Positions 38,661 through 48,848 of a stretch of DNA of 64,000 nucleotides are shown here, in pieces. The position numbers and the translations under genes are program-made. The DNA comes from Neisseria gonorrhoeae (GTDB taxonomy: Bacteria; Pseudomonadota; Gammaproteobacteria; Burkholderiales; Neisseriaceae): positions 1 through 64,000 of the forward strand of contig NZ_QNRU01000009.1 of assembly GCF_003315235.1 (NCBI RefSeq), given 5' to 3'. Each line of letters starts with the position of its first letter. Positions within the stretch are counted from its first letter, which is position 1. The notes beneath the pieces are model-generated. The model saw only the letters and a program-made list of their open reading frames with translations, was not told the DNA's origin and ran no database searches.

Positions 38661-40439
38661 TTAAGCGTGTTCCGATTCCCCGCCTTCGGCGGCAATCAGG
38701 TTCAGCAGCCCGTGGATGACGAGGTTGTCCGCCACGCGCACGGTATTTTCCGCCAAAAATGCAGGCGGCAGGGCTTCGGCGACTTTCGCCGCGCCGCCGC
38801 CGGTAATGATGACATCGACAGGCTTGCCCGCGCCGTTTTTTTCTTTCAAACGGCCGTGCATCATCATTATCGAGCCGCAAACCGCGTCCATCATGCCGCT
38901 TGCGACGGCGTTGCCCGTTGTGGTCGGGAAAGGGTAACGTTTGCCGGCGGGGCGGTTGAGGTTGGCGGTTCGGACGGCGAGCGATTCTTTCATCAGGTGG
39001 AAGCCGGGCATGATGGTTCCGCCGAGATAATGTCCGTCATCGGTGAGCGCGTCAACCGTTACCGCCGTGCCGCAACTGACGACGACGCAGGCGTTGCGGC
39101 TGAAGCGGCGGCTGCCCAAGGCGTTGAACCAACGGTCGGAACCGTGTTCTTCGGGGTGGCGGTAGTGGTTGCGTATGCCCAAAGCCTGTGCGGAAGACGG
39201 CAGCCACTCGATTTTTCGGGCGAGCTGTTCCTTCACTTGTGCCTTTTTGGATTCTCCGCACACGGCGCAACCGACGATGCGGACATTTCCATCCGCCTTT
39301 TCCGCCCACTCCGCGCCCAAAGGCGACAAATCGCGGTACGGCGCGCTGCCGACGGTTGCGAACGTGCCGTTTTCCACCCACGCCCACTTGAGCCGGCTGT
39401 TCCCGCCGTCCAACAGCAAAAAACGTTCCGAATCCCGCCGCTTCGGCACGGAAACCGACCTGTCGTCGGGCCGCAGGCTGATTTCGCCGCTGACGACCGT
39501 CTGTTCGCCCTCTGCCGTTTCCAAGTGCAGAACGCCTCGTCCGTCCACGCCTTTAACCGTGCCTTCGCACACGGTTTCGCCGTCGCGCAACAGCAATACC
39601 GCCTTGCCGTGGTCGCGGTTGGCCGTTTCATACTCATTTAAAAATGGCGCGAACCCTTCTTCCGCATATTGTTCCAACACCGCGCCCAGTTCCGCAAGCA
39701 ATGTTTCCAGCAATACGGCGGCATCGGCATTGCCCCGCCGCGATGCCGTCTGAAACAGCGACTGCACGGAAGCGGCGTTTTCCACTTCCTTGGGCAGCAC
39801 GAAATTGATGCCGATACCGACCACGGCAACCGTTTTACCGCCCGCCCTGACTGTTTCAATCAGAATGCCGCCCAATTTGTCGCGTCCGACGACCAAATCG
39901 TTTGGCCACTTGATTTGCGTTTCCAAACCCAAACACCCCAAAGCGCGCCGGCACGCAAGTGCCGCAACAGGCGACAGCGAACCCAACTCATACTGCGGCC
40001 GGTCAAACGCCCAGCCGAAACTGAACATCAGGCACTCGCCCAAACGGTGCGACCACTTCCGCCCCTGCCGCCCCCTGCCCTTACTTTGCAGGTGGGTCAC
40101 GCATATGGTTTTGTGCGCCTTGTCCGGCGCAATCCGCGCCAATTCCAGTATCTCGTCGTTGCTGGACGCGCACTCGTGCTTCAATGCCGTCTGAAAACCC
40201 GACCTTTCCCCCAGATCGCGCAAACCTTCGGCATCGAAAACCGCCAAGGGGCGCACCAGCCGCCAATAGCCGTCGTGTTGGCGCAACAGCCCGCGTATAT
40301 GCGCCGGCATCTGCTGCCAAAAACCGTTGAGCTGCTGCGGCTTCATGTCCGCCTCACGCGCCAATTGCGATACGTGTTGCGGCAAACCGTCGGCAAGCTC
40401 CGCCAACACCCGCCAGTGCGAAGGCTTCAAAACCGTCAT
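38661..40439 (-). CDS. BirA-CoaX fusion: biotin protein ligase and type III pantothenate kinase
   Basis: A 592-residue two-function protein. Residues 1-80 form a winged helix domain ([20 protein letters not shown]), residues 90-330 the biotin ligase with the biotinyl-AMP loop [11 protein letters not shown] and KWPNDLVV, and from about 345 the CoaX kinase ([16 protein letters not shown], then [29 protein letters not shown]). The fusion is known from Neisseria. It links biotin transfer and coenzyme A synthesis on one chain. Its start overlaps the hldC stop as ATGA. Uptake sequences are read in the protein as FQTA. Confidence 0.95.
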   Translation of the reverse strand: MTVLKPSHWRVLAELADGLPQHVSQLAREADMKPQQLNGFWQQMPAHIRGLLRQHDGYWRLVRPLAVFDAEGLRDLGERSGFQTALKHECASSNDEILELARIAPDKAHKTICVTHLQSKGRGRQGRKWSHRLGECLMFSFGWAFDRPQYELGSLSPVAALACRRALGCLGLETQIKWPNDLVVGRDKLGGILIETVRAGGKTVAVVGIGINFVLPKEVENAASVQSLFQTASRRGNADAAVLLETLLAELGAVLEQYAEEGFAPFLNEYETANRDHGKAVLLLRDGETVCEGTVKGVDGRGVLHLETAEGEQTVVSGEISLRPDDRSVSVPKRRDSERFLLLDGGNSRLKWAWVENGTFATVGSAPYRDLSPLGAEWAEKADGNVRIVGCAVCGESKKAQVKEQLARKIEWLPSSAQALGIRNHYRHPEEHGSDRWFNALGSRRFSRNACVVVSCGTAVTVDALTDDGHYLGGTIMPGFHLMKESLAVRTANLNRPAGKRYPFPTTTGNAVASGMMDAVCGSIMMMHGRLKEKNGAGKPVDVIITGGGAAKVAEALPPAFLAENTVRVADNLVIHGLLNLIAAEGGESEHA

Positions 40440-40942
40440 TTTCCGCCCTCTGCCGCACGGATTTTTGCCAAAGTCTTCGTTGTCGAAGTCTGATGCAGAA
40501 ACGGAATTGAAAACACCTGACCGCCGCGTGCCAGCGTTTCCGCCGCACCGACAATCTTATCCACGACCCAATCGCCGCCCTTGACCAACACCTCCGGCTT
40601 GACCGCCTCAATCAACGCCGCCGGCGTATCCTCGTCAAACCAAGTAACCAAATCCACACTTTCCAACGCGGCGGCAACGGCGGCACGGTTCTCCAAAGGA
40701 TTAACCGGGCGGTCGCCGCCCTTGCCCAAACGCCGCACCGAAGCATCGGTATTCAACGCCAGCACCAACGCCGCCCCTGCCGAACGCGCCTGCGCCAGAT
40801 AAGTAACGTGCCCCCTGTGGAGGATGTCGAAACAGCCGTTGGTAAACACCAGCGGGCGCGGCAACAACGCCAAACGCGCCGCCAACGCCTCGGGCGGACA
40901 GATTTTCGATTCAAAATCAGGGACAGACCAAGCGTCAACCAT
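40436..40942 (-). CDS. hldC: D-glycero-beta-D-manno-heptose 1-phosphate adenylyltransferase (HldC / RfaE domain II)
   Basis: A stand-alone nucleotidyltransferase of 168 residues, equal to the C-terminal half of E. coli HldE. The motif [17 protein letters not shown] has the HxGH signature. It makes ADP-heptose for the LOS inner core together with gmhA, which is at 53.1 kb. The kinase half is not here. The ATG at MVDAWSVPD is chosen; the longer frame runs into tRNA-His. Overlaps birA-coaX by four bases. Confidence 0.92.
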   Translation of the reverse strand: MVDAWSVPDFESKICPPEALAARLALLPRPLVFTNGCFDILHRGHVTYLAQARSAGAALVLALNTDASVRRLGKGGDRPVNPLENRAAVAAALESVDLVTWFDEDTPAALIEAVKPEVLVKGGDWVVDKIVGAAETLARGGQVFSIPFLHQTSTTKTLAKIRAAEGGK

Positions 40943-41117
40943 CAAAGCCTCCGACAAAAACCATAAAAGACAGAAAAACCCACATGATACAGAAGCATAT
41001 GCGAAAGGCAAAGCCGGCGGCGCAAATGCCGTATGAAGCGGTTTCCGTATGACCGGCCCGGCTTTCAGACGGCATACCGCCGCACCGGTACGACGGCGCG
41101 GACAGTACGCGCAAACA

Positions 41118-41150
41118 GGAAAAGACCCGTACCGAAAAGTACGGGCCTTT
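41118..41150 (-). terminator. Terminator of the tRNA operon
   Basis: CCCGTAC and GTACGGG form a stem with a TTTTC loop and a T-rich tail on the minus strand, just after tRNA-His. Confidence 0.8.
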
Positions 41151-41153
41151 ATC

Positions 41154-41230
41154 TGGGGTGGCTGATGGGGCTCGAACCCACGACAACCGGAATCACAATC
41201 CGGGGCTCTACCAACTGAGCTACAGCCACC
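41154..41230 (-). tRNA. tRNA-His (GTG anticodon)
   Basis: Cloverleaf with encoded CCA and a G at position -1 opposite C73, the identity element of tRNA-His. The anticodon loop reads TTGTGAT. Third in the operon. Confidence 0.96.
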
Positions 41231-41256
41231 ATAAAAACGGTTTTCAATCAAATTCT

Positions 41257-41333
41257 TGGCACGCCCGACAGGAATCGAACCTGTAACCCCCGACTTAGAA
41301 GGTCGGTGCTCTATCCGGTTGAGCTACGGGCGC
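41257..41333 (-). tRNA. tRNA-Arg (TCT anticodon)
   Basis: Cloverleaf with encoded CCA; the anticodon loop reads CTTCTAA. Second in the operon, 26 bases from tRNA-His. Confidence 0.96.
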
Positions 41334-41357
41334 TCATGCCGATTCGTGCTGATTGAT

Positions 41358-41435
41358 TGGTCGGGGCGGTGGGATTCGAACTCACGACCCTCTGCTCCCA
41401 AAGCAGATGCGCTAACCGGGCTGCGCTACGCCCCG
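41358..41435 (-). tRNA. tRNA-Pro (TGG anticodon)
   Basis: Cloverleaf with encoded CCA; the anticodon loop reads TTTGGGA. First in the operon. Confidence 0.96.
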
Positions 41436-41449
41436 ACTTGAAGAAGCGG

Positions 41450-41478
41450 AATATACAGTTCAGGGAAAGATGCGTCAA
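41450..41478 (-). promoter_or_regulatory. Promoter of the Pro-Arg-His tRNA operon
   Basis: TTGACG and TATATT boxes spaced 17 bases on the minus strand, ending 14 bases before tRNA-Pro. Confidence 0.8.
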
Positions 41479-41657
41479 CATTTATTTTCAAAACACCAAG
41501 ATGAAAAATATAGTTTTTTGATTTGAAAAAATATTTAATCCGTCCAAACAGCCGTATTTTATTTCGGGGCAAATTTATTTTCGGCATTCTGCTGTAAAAA
41601 CAAACGGAAAATGCGATAATTTTCAGCATTTTCTACCTGTTTAACAAAAGGACGGAT

Positions 41658-42512
41658 ATGTCGGCACAACTGATCAACGGTAAAGAAGTTTCGCAAAAAC
41701 ACCTGCAGGCGATTGCCGAAGCGGTGGCGCAACGCCAACAGGACAATCTGCACACGCCTTGCCTGGCCGTGGTTTTGGTCGGAGGCGACCCTGCCGGCGC
41801 AGTTTATGTCCGCAACAAGAAAACCGCCTGCCAAAAATGCGGCATCAAGTCGCTGTCGTACGAACTGCCCGAATCAACATCGCAGGAAGAACTGCTGGCA
41901 TTGGTCGACCGTCTGAATGCCGATTCCGAAGTGGACGGTATTCTGGTTCAGCTTCCACTGCCGAAGCACCTCGACAGCCAAGCGATCTTGGAACGTATTT
42001 CGCCGGATAAGGACGTGGACGGCTTCCATCCTTACAATGTCGGCAGGCTGGCGGTCAAAATGCCGCTGATGCGCCCGTGTACGCCCAAGGGCGTGATGAC
42101 GCTTTTGGAGGCTTACGGCATTGATCCGAAGGGGAAAAAAGCGGTCGTGGTCGGCGCGTCGAATATTGTCGGCCGCCCGCAGGCGTTGGAATTGCTGCTG
42201 GCGCGCGCAACGGTAACGGTCTGCCACAGTGCGACCGAAAATCTTGCCGATGAAGTTGCCGCCGCCGATATTTTGGTGGTCGGCGTGGGCATTCCGAACT
42301 TTGTCAAAGGCGGGTGGATCAAACCCGGCGCGGTCGTTATCGATGTGGGCATCAACCGTTTGGACGACGGCAGCCTGTGCGGCGACGTGGAATTTGAAAC
42401 GGCAAAAGAACGGGCGGCGATGATTACGCCCGTTCCCGGCGGCGTGGGTCCGATGACGATTGCCACATTAATGGAAAACACTTTGCACGCAGCTTCGCTG
42501 CACGATGCTTGA
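41658..42512 (+). CDS. folD: Methylene-THF dehydrogenase / methenyl-THF cyclohydrolase
   Basis: Bifunctional one-carbon enzyme of 284 residues. The active lysine is in [14 protein letters not shown], the cyclohydrolase block is [13 protein letters not shown], and the NADP site is [18 protein letters not shown]. Ending [18 protein letters not shown] is conserved. A good AAAGGACG site lies upstream. It ends at an uptake-sequence hairpin shared with the RDD gene. Confidence 0.97.
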   Translation: MSAQLINGKEVSQKHLQAIAEAVAQRQQDNLHTPCLAVVLVGGDPAGAVYVRNKKTACQKCGIKSLSYELPESTSQEELLALVDRLNADSEVDGILVQLPLPKHLDSQAILERISPDKDVDGFHPYNVGRLAVKMPLMRPCTPKGVMTLLEAYGIDPKGKKAVVVGASNIVGRPQALELLLARATVTVCHSATENLADEVAAADILVVGVGIPNFVKGGWIKPGAVVIDVGINRLDDGSLCGDVEFETAKERAAMITPVPGGVGPMTIATLMENTLHAASLHDA

Positions 42513-42527
42513 GCGGTTCTGAAGATA

Positions 42528-42562
42528 AAAATGCCGTCTGAAAGCCTTTCAGACGGCATTTT
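42528..42562. terminator. Bidirectional uptake-sequence terminator
   Basis: AAAATGCCGTCTGAAAG and CTTTCAGACGGCATTTT form a perfect stem between convergent folD and the RDD gene. Confidence 0.8.
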
Positions 42563-42573
42563 GCCGCGTCCGT

Positions 42574-43155
42574 TTATTTGGGCAGCTTGACGACAACCGT
42601 ATCCGCCAATATGTCGTAAAGCGTGCGGCGGTCGCGTTTGACCATAAAGAGCAGGACAAAGTTGGCAAGGAATGCCAGCAGGTTGATGGCGTTTTCCCCG
42701 TTTTCACCTACTGCAAGACCGATAACGGCGGCAATAATGGCAACCAAAACCGACCACGCGATTTCGCGTACCAAAACCGTGCCGACAAAACCCGGATTGC
42801 GGCCGTCGGTTTTCAACACGCGGATTCTCATGATTTTCTTACCCAATGACTGCCCGTCCCTGCTCATATAGTAGATTTGGATGACGGTGTACGCCAAAAT
42901 GCCCGCCAGTCCGACCCAAAAGGAAGTCATGCCCAAAAGCAGCCCGAATATTTCCTCACGGCCGCCAATCCTGCCTTCATTTTTGACGGCGAAGGCAATC
43001 AGTCCGACAAACGGCACCAACAAAATCAAAAAGGTAAACAATTGGTTCAGCAGCGCGGCAAGTATCCGGTCGCCTGCGCCGGCAATTCCGACTTCAATTT
43101 CCTGCCCGTTGCGGTTGTCGGATACCGCGTCGGTGTAGTCGTTTTTTTCTTCCAT
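42574..43155 (-). CDS. RDD family membrane protein
   Basis: A 193-residue protein with four or so hydrophobic helices. The RDD signature starts with IAGAGDRILAALLNQL (R and D in the first helix) and later has MSRDGQSLGKKIMRIRVLKTDGR. Function of the family is poorly known; some members move ions or respond to stress. It is monocistronic and divergent from asd. Confidence 0.85.
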   Translation of the reverse strand: MEEKNDYTDAVSDNRNGQEIEVGIAGAGDRILAALLNQLFTFLILLVPFVGLIAFAVKNEGRIGGREEIFGLLLGMTSFWVGLAGILAYTVIQIYYMSRDGQSLGKKIMRIRVLKTDGRNPGFVGTVLVREIAWSVLVAIIAAVIGLAVGENGENAINLLAFLANFVLLFMVKRDRRTLYDILADTVVVKLPK

Positions 43156-43329
43156 ATCCGTTCCTGATAATTGTTCTTAAACAGATGGAATTCTACCGCC
43201 CTACTGCTGCAAACGCCAATCCCAAAAAGAAAATTCGATAAAGAACTTTACATTTTCCCAATACGGCGTTAAAACGCTTTCTTTACGCCATACATAATTT
43301 TATTAACGATTTTCCTCAAGGAGCAATAC

Positions 43330-44445
43330 ATGAAAGTAGGTTTCGTCGGCTGGCGCGGTATGGTCGGTTCGGTTTTGATGCAGCGTATGAAAGAAGAAAA
43401 CGACTTCGCCCACATTCCCGAAGCGTTTTTCTTTACCTCTTCCAACGTCGGCGGCGCGGCACCTGATTTCGGTCAGGCGGCTAAAACATTATTGGACGCG
43501 AACGACGTTGCCGAGCTGGCGAAAATGGACATTATCGTCACCTGCCAAGGCGGCGATTACACCAAATCCGTCTTCCAAGCCCTGCGCGACAGCGGCTGGA
43601 ACGGCTACTGGATTGACGCGGCGTCCTCACTGCGCATGAAAGACGACGCGATTATCGCCCTCGACCCCGTCAACCGCAACATCATCGACAACGGTCTCAA
43701 AAACGGCGTGAAAAACTACATCGGCGGCAACTGTACCGTCTCCCTGATGCTGATGGCTTTGGGCGGCCTGTTCCAAAACGATTTGGTCGAATGGGCGACC
43801 AGCATGACCTACCAAGCCGCTTCCGGCGCGGGCGCGAAAAATATGCGCGAACTCATCAGCGGCATGGGCGCGATTCACGCCCAAGTGGCGGACGAGCTTG
43901 CCGATCCTTCCAGCGCGATTCTCGATATCGACCGCAAAGTGTCCGATTTCCTCCGCAGCGAAGACTATCCGAAAGCCAACTTCGGCGTACCGCTCGCCGG
44001 CAGCCTGATTCCGTGGATTGACGTGGATTTGGGCAACGGCCAGTCCAAAGAAGAATGGAAGGGCGGCGTGGAAACCAACAAAATCCTCGGACGCAGCGGC
44101 AATCCGACCGTCATCGACGGCCTGTGCGTCCGCATCGGCGCGATGCGCTGCCACAGCCAAGCCATCACTCTGAAGTTGAAAAAAGACCTGCCTGTTTCCG
44201 AAATCGAAGCGATTTTGGCAGGCGCGAACGACTGGGTGAAAGTCGTCCCCAACGAAAAAGAAGCCAGCATCCGCGAGCTGACGCCCGCCAAAGTTACCGG
44301 CACGCTGTCCGTCCCTGTCGGACGCATCCGCAAACTGGGCATGGGCGGCGAATACATCAGCGCGTTCACCGTCGGCGACCAACTTTTGTGGGGTGCAGCC
44401 GAACCGATGCGCCGCGTGTTGCGTATCGTGTTGGGCAGCCTGTAA
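43330..44445 (+). CDS. asd: Aspartate-semialdehyde dehydrogenase
   Basis: Makes aspartate semialdehyde for lysine, diaminopimelate, methionine and threonine. It has 371 residues. The NADP site is [18 protein letters not shown], the active cysteine is in [15 protein letters not shown], and the second active histidine is in [16 protein letters not shown]. The start follows an AAGGAG site. The upstream 170 bases are AT-rich and likely hold its promoter. Confidence 0.97.
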   Translation: MKVGFVGWRGMVGSVLMQRMKEENDFAHIPEAFFFTSSNVGGAAPDFGQAAKTLLDANDVAELAKMDIIVTCQGGDYTKSVFQALRDSGWNGYWIDAASSLRMKDDAIIALDPVNRNIIDNGLKNGVKNYIGGNCTVSLMLMALGGLFQNDLVEWATSMTYQAASGAGAKNMRELISGMGAIHAQVADELADPSSAILDIDRKVSDFLRSEDYPKANFGVPLAGSLIPWIDVDLGNGQSKEEWKGGVETNKILGRSGNPTVIDGLCVRIGAMRCHSQAITLKLKKDLPVSEIEAILAGANDWVKVVPNEKEASIRELTPAKVTGTLSVPVGRIRKLGMGGEYISAFTVGDQLLWGAAEPMRRVLRIVLGSL

Positions 44446-44459
44446 GCCCTGTTTGAATG

Positions 44460-44497
44460 GAAATGCCGTCTGAAGCCTGTTTCAGACGGTATTTTCC
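44460..44497. terminator. Uptake-sequence hairpin after asd
   Basis: AAATGCCGTCTGAAG pairs with a variant TTCAGACGGTATTT downstream of asd; the right copy has GGTAT in place of GGCAT. Confidence 0.6.
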
Positions 44498-44537
44498 TTG
44501 CAACCCCGGTTAACCGAAATTCCGATAAAGCGACCGT

Positions 44538-45068
44538 TCACGCCAGCAACATTTCCTGCATCAGCTTCATACCCCACTGCCAGCCGCCGAGCATACCGTT
44601 CAAACTGCCCGAATGCGGGGAAACCAACAGGCGGGCGTTCCACAAATCCGCCTGTTTTTGCGCCCAACCGTGCGGCACGCCGCCGTGTTCGGACACCACC
44701 AATGCGGCACGGCAAGGACAGCGGACGCGTTGGAAAGTGTGTTCCGCATCGTCGGGAAAAATATCGGGACGCGGAGATACGAGAATGATACCGGCGAGTT
44801 TCTTCTGCGTCAGGATGTCGGCGCGGTACAGCCACGCCAAGAATGCGGCCGCGCCCGCGCCGTGTGCGACAACGGCGATATGCCTGCCCTGTATCCGTTC
44901 GAATGCCGTCTGAAGCGCGCTTTGCCACGCTTCCGTGCTGCCGTTTGCGGACGCTTCGGACATCTGCACAACGGGATAACTGACCGCCCAACGGTCTATC
45001 CACATTTCCGCTTCATCCGCATCGCGTATCAGCCACAGCGTCAAATCCTCAAGCTCGAAACTTTCCAT
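44538..45068 (-). CDS. RBBP9/YdeN-type alpha/beta hydrolase without catalytic residues
   Basis: A 176-residue protein with the fold pattern of the short RBBP9/YdeN serine hydrolases, from WSALQTAFERI through a C-terminal helix. Where the family has the nucleophile GHSxG it has AHGAG (Gly70), and where it has the catalytic histidine in GHxN it has GSLN. It is thus probably inactive as a hydrolase. It is downstream of a small membrane protein and xthA-like gene on the same strand. An uptake sequence is embedded (ALQTAFER). Confidence 0.78.
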   Translation of the reverse strand: MESFELEDLTLWLIRDADEAEMWIDRWAVSYPVVQMSEASANGSTEAWQSALQTAFERIQGRHIAVVAHGAGAAAFLAWLYRADILTQKKLAGIILVSPRPDIFPDDAEHTFQRVRCPCRAALVVSEHGGVPHGWAQKQADLWNARLLVSPHSGSLNGMLGGWQWGMKLMQEMLLA

Positions 45069-45077
45069 TGTCCGCGA

Positions 45078-45422
45078 CTATTTGAGCAGGTCCCGGAGGG
45101 TAAAGGCGATGAGCAGCGAAGCGGGTACGCTCAATATGGCGCAGACGGTCAGGCAGACAAAAATATTCACCACCCGCCGCCAGCCTTTCCAACCCAAACA
45201 TTTGGCCGCAATCAGCAGGCAGGGCAGACAAATCAGCAGCCACACCAACGCCCATATCGGGTTTGCCTTGGTCGGCGCAAGCCAGCCTTGCATCCGCGAC
45301 AACATAAACACCGCCCACACCAATATGGGCAGGATAAACGCAGCGACAACCCATGCCGCGCCTATTCCTGTTTTTCCGTCCACATTCCAATCATATTTAC
45401 CCAAAACCTTATTCGGCAGCAT
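45078..45422 (-). CDS. Small inner-membrane protein
   Basis: A 114-residue protein with three hydrophobic segments (IGAAWVVAAFILPILVWAVF, NPIWALVWLLICLPCLLIAA and VVNIFVCLTVCAILSVPASLL). The start at MLPNKVLGKY has a GGAG site seven bases upstream; two codons earlier is another ATG with poorer spacing. It overlaps the end of the exonuclease gene by 14 bases. No family recognised. Confidence 0.72.
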   Translation of the reverse strand: MLPNKVLGKYDWNVDGKTGIGAAWVVAAFILPILVWAVFMLSRMQGWLAPTKANPIWALVWLLICLPCLLIAAKCLGWKGWRRVVNIFVCLTVCAILSVPASLLIAFTLRDLLK

Positions 45423-46188
45423 AGTCATACTCCACAACTAAAGGGGCGTGATCCGAGAATTTTTCATCTTTATAAACGTGTGCGGACACGGCTTTGGCGG
45501 CAAGTTCGGGCGTAACCATCTGATAATCGATGCGCCACCCGACATCTTTCGCATACGCCTGCCCGCGGTTGCTCCACCATGTATAACCCGGCACATCGGG
45601 ATAGAGCGTGCGCCACATGTCCGTCCAGCCCAGCGTATGGATGACTTTGCCTATCCACTCGCGCTCTTCGGGCAGGAAGCCCGAATTTTTCTGATTGCCT
45701 TTCCAATTTTTCAGGTCGATGTTTTGGTGGGCGATGTTCCAGTCGCCGCAGACGACGATGTCGCGCCCTTCGTTTTTCATCGCTTCGAGCATAGGGTAAA
45801 ACGCATCGAGGAAACGGTATTTCACCTGCTGGCGTTCTTCCGCGCTGCTGCCGCTGGGCAAATAAAGCGAAATGACGCCCAACCTGCCGAAATCGCAACG
45901 CACAAACCGCCCTTCGCGGTCGAATTCCTCAATGCCCATGCCGATTTGCACATTGTCGGGTTTGCGTTTGCTGTACACCGCCACACCGCTGTAACCGCGC
46001 TTCTCGGCGCAATGCCAATGACCGTGCATCCCGTGCGGATTTTTCATATCGGCAGACAAATCAGCCTCCTGCGCTTTGAGTTCCTGCACGCAGACAATGT
46101 CTGCGCCCGATGCGGCGATGTATTCGTAAAAACCTTTTTTGTAGGCGGAGCGGATGCCGTTGACGTTGGCGGAAATGATTTTAAGCAT
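45409..46188 (-). CDS. Exonuclease III family AP endonuclease
   Basis: A 259-residue DNA-repair enzyme of the ExoIII/Ape1 fold. Catalytic residues are in ISANVNGIRSA, CVQELKAQ (metal-binding Glu), VCGDWNIAH (Asp-Asn pair) and the final SDHAPLVVEY. Neisseria has two such enzymes, NApe and NExo; this one is probably NApe from its position (NMB2082 by memory). It overlaps the membrane-protein gene downstream. Confidence 0.92.
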   Translation of the reverse strand: MLKIISANVNGIRSAYKKGFYEYIAASGADIVCVQELKAQEADLSADMKNPHGMHGHWHCAEKRGYSGVAVYSKRKPDNVQIGMGIEEFDREGRFVRCDFGRLGVISLYLPSGSSAEERQQVKYRFLDAFYPMLEAMKNEGRDIVVCGDWNIAHQNIDLKNWKGNQKNSGFLPEEREWIGKVIHTLGWTDMWRTLYPDVPGYTWWSNRGQAYAKDVGWRIDYQMVTPELAAKAVSAHVYKDEKFSDHAPLVVEYDYAAE

Positions 46189-46312
46189 AATAAAAATAAG
46201 TTCTCACAATGTTCCCATACACAAAGCGGCACCCGGTGCGCCGCCCGGTATTTCCCATTCGGTCCTGCCTGCTGAAAACGGCGGGGCTTCAAGCGGGAAA
46301 TGCCGTCTGAAA

Positions 46313-46352
46313 ACGAAAAAAGGGCAAAAGGCGGTACTTTTGCCCTTTCCGA
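46313..46352 (-). terminator. Intrinsic terminator of cysS
   Basis: AAAAGGGCAAAAG and CTTTTGCCCTTT form a long stem with a short loop just after the cysS stop on the minus strand. Confidence 0.82.
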
Positions 46353-46358
46353 TACAGT

Positions 46359-47780
46359 TCAACCGCGCCGCCAAGTCGTGCCGCCGGCGCTGTCTTCCAA
46401 AATGATTTTGTGTTCGTTCAGAAGGTCGCGGATGCGGTCGGACTCCGCCCAGTTTTTATCCGCGCGAGCCTGTTTGCGTCGGGCAATCAAGTCTTCGATT
46501 TCTTCGTTGGAGAGGCCGTCTGAAACTGCGCCGCCTTGGAGGAACTCAATCGGGTTGCGTTGCAGCAGGCCGATGATGCCGCCCAAAGCTTTCAGGCAGC
46601 CGGCGAGGTGTGCGTCATTGGTTTTGTTCACTTCGCCTGCCAGCTCAAACAACACGGCAACCGCTTCGACCGTACCGAAATCGTCGTTCATGGCGGCGTA
46701 GAAACGGCGGGTGTAGCCGTTGGCGTTTTCAGACAAATCAAACTCAGCCGCCGGTGTGTTTTTCAAGGTGGTGTACAGACGGGTCAACGCGCCTTTCGCG
46801 TCGTCCAAATGCGCGTCGGAGTAGTTCAACGGGCTGCGGTAGTGGGCGCGCAGGATGAAGAAACGCACGACTTCGGGGTCGTATTGTTTCAATACTTCGC
46901 GGATAGTAAAGAAGTTGCCCAGCGATTTGGACATTTTTTCGCCGTCCACACGGATGAAGCCGTTGTGCAGCCAGTATTTGACGTGGCTGGCAATACTTTG
47001 ACCGTGGTGGGTTTGCGCGTGGTCATGACCGCAGGTGTGACCGCTGGCACCGACGCTTTGGGCGATTTCATTTTCATGGTGCGGGAACTGCAAATCCGCG
47101 CCGCCGCCGTGAATGTCGAACGTATCGCCGAACAGGTTTTCACTCATCGCGGAACATTCGATGTGCCAACCCGGACGGCCGTTGCCCCACGGGCTTTCCC
47201 ACGCCGGTTCGCCTGCTTTCGCCGCTTTCCACAATACAAAATCAAGCGGATCGCGTTTGAAACCGTCCACTTCCACGCGTTCGCCCGCACGCAGGTCGTC
47301 CAACGATTTGCCCGATAATTGTCCGTAAGCGGCAAACTCGCGCACGGCGTAGTAAACGTCGCCGTTTGCGGCAGGATATGCCTTGCCGTTTTGAATCAGG
47401 GTCTCAATCATGGCAATCATTTGCGGGATGTTTTCCGTCGCCTTCGGCTCGATGTCGGGACGCAACACGCCCAAAGCATCGGCATCTTCGTGCATCGCCT
47501 GAATGAAACGCGCGTTCAGTTCGCCGATGGTTTCGCCGTTTTCAGCCGCACGGGCGATGATTTTGTCGTCGATGTCGGTGATGTTGCGCACATAAGTGAG
47601 CGGATAACCGCACTCGCGCAACCAGCGGGCAATCATGTCGAACACCACCATCACACGGGCATGGCCTAAGTGGCAATAGTCGTAAACGGTCATGCCGCAG
47701 ACGTACATACGCACGTTTTCAGGGTCGATGGGGGCGAAGGGTTCTTTTTGACGGGTAAGGGTGTTGTAGATGGCGGTCAT
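46359..47780 (-). CDS. cysS: Cysteinyl-tRNA synthetase
   Basis: Class I synthetase of 473 residues. HIGH motif is [13 protein letters not shown] motif is EKMSKSLGN, and zinc ligands include [10 protein letters not shown] and the GWHIECSAM block. There is an insert in [16 protein letters not shown] relative to the E. coli enzyme, seen in related species. The start MTAIYNTLT is used; an ATG two codons earlier is possible. No strong ribosome-binding site is visible. The R-M pair lies upstream on the same strand. Confidence 0.95.
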   Translation of the reverse strand: MTAIYNTLTRQKEPFAPIDPENVRMYVCGMTVYDYCHLGHARVMVVFDMIARWLRECGYPLTYVRNITDIDDKIIARAAENGETIGELNARFIQAMHEDADALGVLRPDIEPKATENIPQMIAMIETLIQNGKAYPAANGDVYYAVREFAAYGQLSGKSLDDLRAGERVEVDGFKRDPLDFVLWKAAKAGEPAWESPWGNGRPGWHIECSAMSENLFGDTFDIHGGGADLQFPHHENEIAQSVGASGHTCGHDHAQTHHGQSIASHVKYWLHNGFIRVDGEKMSKSLGNFFTIREVLKQYDPEVVRFFILRAHYRSPLNYSDAHLDDAKGALTRLYTTLKNTPAAEFDLSENANGYTRRFYAAMNDDFGTVEAVAVLFELAGEVNKTNDAHLAGCLKALGGIIGLLQRNPIEFLQGGAVSDGLSNEEIEDLIARRKQARADKNWAESDRIRDLLNEHKIILEDSAGGTTWRRG

Positions 47781-47795
47781 ATTCATCAAGTAAGT

Positions 47796-48848
47796 TTAGA
47801 AATGAGTAACAGTAATGTCATATCCGCGATTTTGGGCGAAATCTAAAAATTCATTGGCTTCATTAACGGCAGGAAATTCACGCATAATTTCAGTTTTAAT
47901 ATTTTCCAACAACGCTTCTGCAATCGGATATTGGCCTCTCAATGCTTTTTCGTACCAACTTATCAAATCATCCTCAGTTACGATGTTTTGAATTCGGCTT
48001 TTCCAGCCTATTTGCGTCAGTAATGAAACAATCACCGATTGTTCTGCCTTTTTGCAGACAATGACAATTCTATCTGCGCTAATGGAGGATACAATATCTT
48101 CTGCCAACTCTTCGTCTAAAGAGAGATGTTTGACCTGTATGGCCAATCCGAAGTTAGACCACATATCCAACCCTCTATCGGCAGCATTGGTTACGCCTAC
48201 ACGATGGATTTTTGCAGGAAGTTTTAAATGCTCATTTTTCGGCATAGTGATGATTTTTTCGGCAAAATCTTGATATTCCTCCCATAAAAACAGGTTTTCC
48301 TTAGGAAAATCAATTGAAACCGTTATGCCTAATTCTGAAACCAATGCATCAAACAACGCATAAACAACGATTTCATATATCTTGTCTATACTTCTTTTCA
48401 ATCCCGGCTCGAGCCAAAATAAATTTAGAAATTCAGACAGTTGGAAGGAGTATCTGTCTGTATTGCCGACATAAGCCAATGCTTCGCTCATTTGGGAAAA
48501 ACGATTGAAAAACTGTTTATAAATGTACGATTCTACCCCGCCGTCCGACTGTCTGTTTAATGTTCCCAATACCGCTAGTTTTTCAGGCGGTATTGCATTT
48601 TTTTCAAACAGATTATCTTGGAATTTTGCAGATGAAGTAGAAATCCGCCCTAAAAACCGACGGCAGATTTCATCCCTCCAGCGTTTAGATTGGTTGCGGT
48701 AAGTATCTAAATTTAAAAAATCCAACTGTTTTATACAACGGTCATGATATAAAATTTCTGCAATTTGAATGGGTTTATAAAGGTGGACACGGGATTTTTT
48801 GATAATGCCGTCCAATGCTTCTTTGGCTTGTTGTTCTTCAAGCGTCAT
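47796..48848 (-). CDS. Type II restriction endonuclease, HaeII/NgoBI family
   Basis: A 350-residue protein that by length, pattern and pairing matches the HaeII group (recognition RGCGCY), which includes NgoBI. A likely PD-(D/E)XK core is D228 with QVK at 238-240 (RGLDMWSNFGLAIQVKH). Codons are clearly AT-richer than in cysS or obg on either side. It overlaps the methyltransferase by four bases (ATGA), so toxin is made after the protective enzyme. Family recognition is from memory of the HaeII/NgoBI pair; the cut site is inferred. Confidence 0.78.
   Translation of the reverse strand: MTLEEQQAKEALDGIIKKSRVHLYKPIQIAEILYHDRCIKQLDFLNLDTYRNQSKRWRDEICRRFLGRISTSSAKFQDNLFEKNAIPPEKLAVLGTLNRQSDGGVESYIYKQFFNRFSQMSEALAYVGNTDRYSFQLSEFLNLFWLEPGLKRSIDKIYEIVVYALFDALVSELGITVSIDFPKENLFLWEEYQDFAEKIITMPKNEHLKLPAKIHRVGVTNAADRGLDMWSNFGLAIQVKHLSLDEELAEDIVSSISADRIVIVCKKAEQSVIVSLLTQIGWKSRIQNIVTEDDLISWYEKALRGQYPIAEALLENIKTEIMREFPAVNEANEFLDFAQNRGYDITVTHF

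Noticed and set aside
40943-41251. 103-codon extension of hldC
   Set aside because: It runs through tRNA-His and the tRNA terminator. The HxGH domain begins only after the internal ATG.
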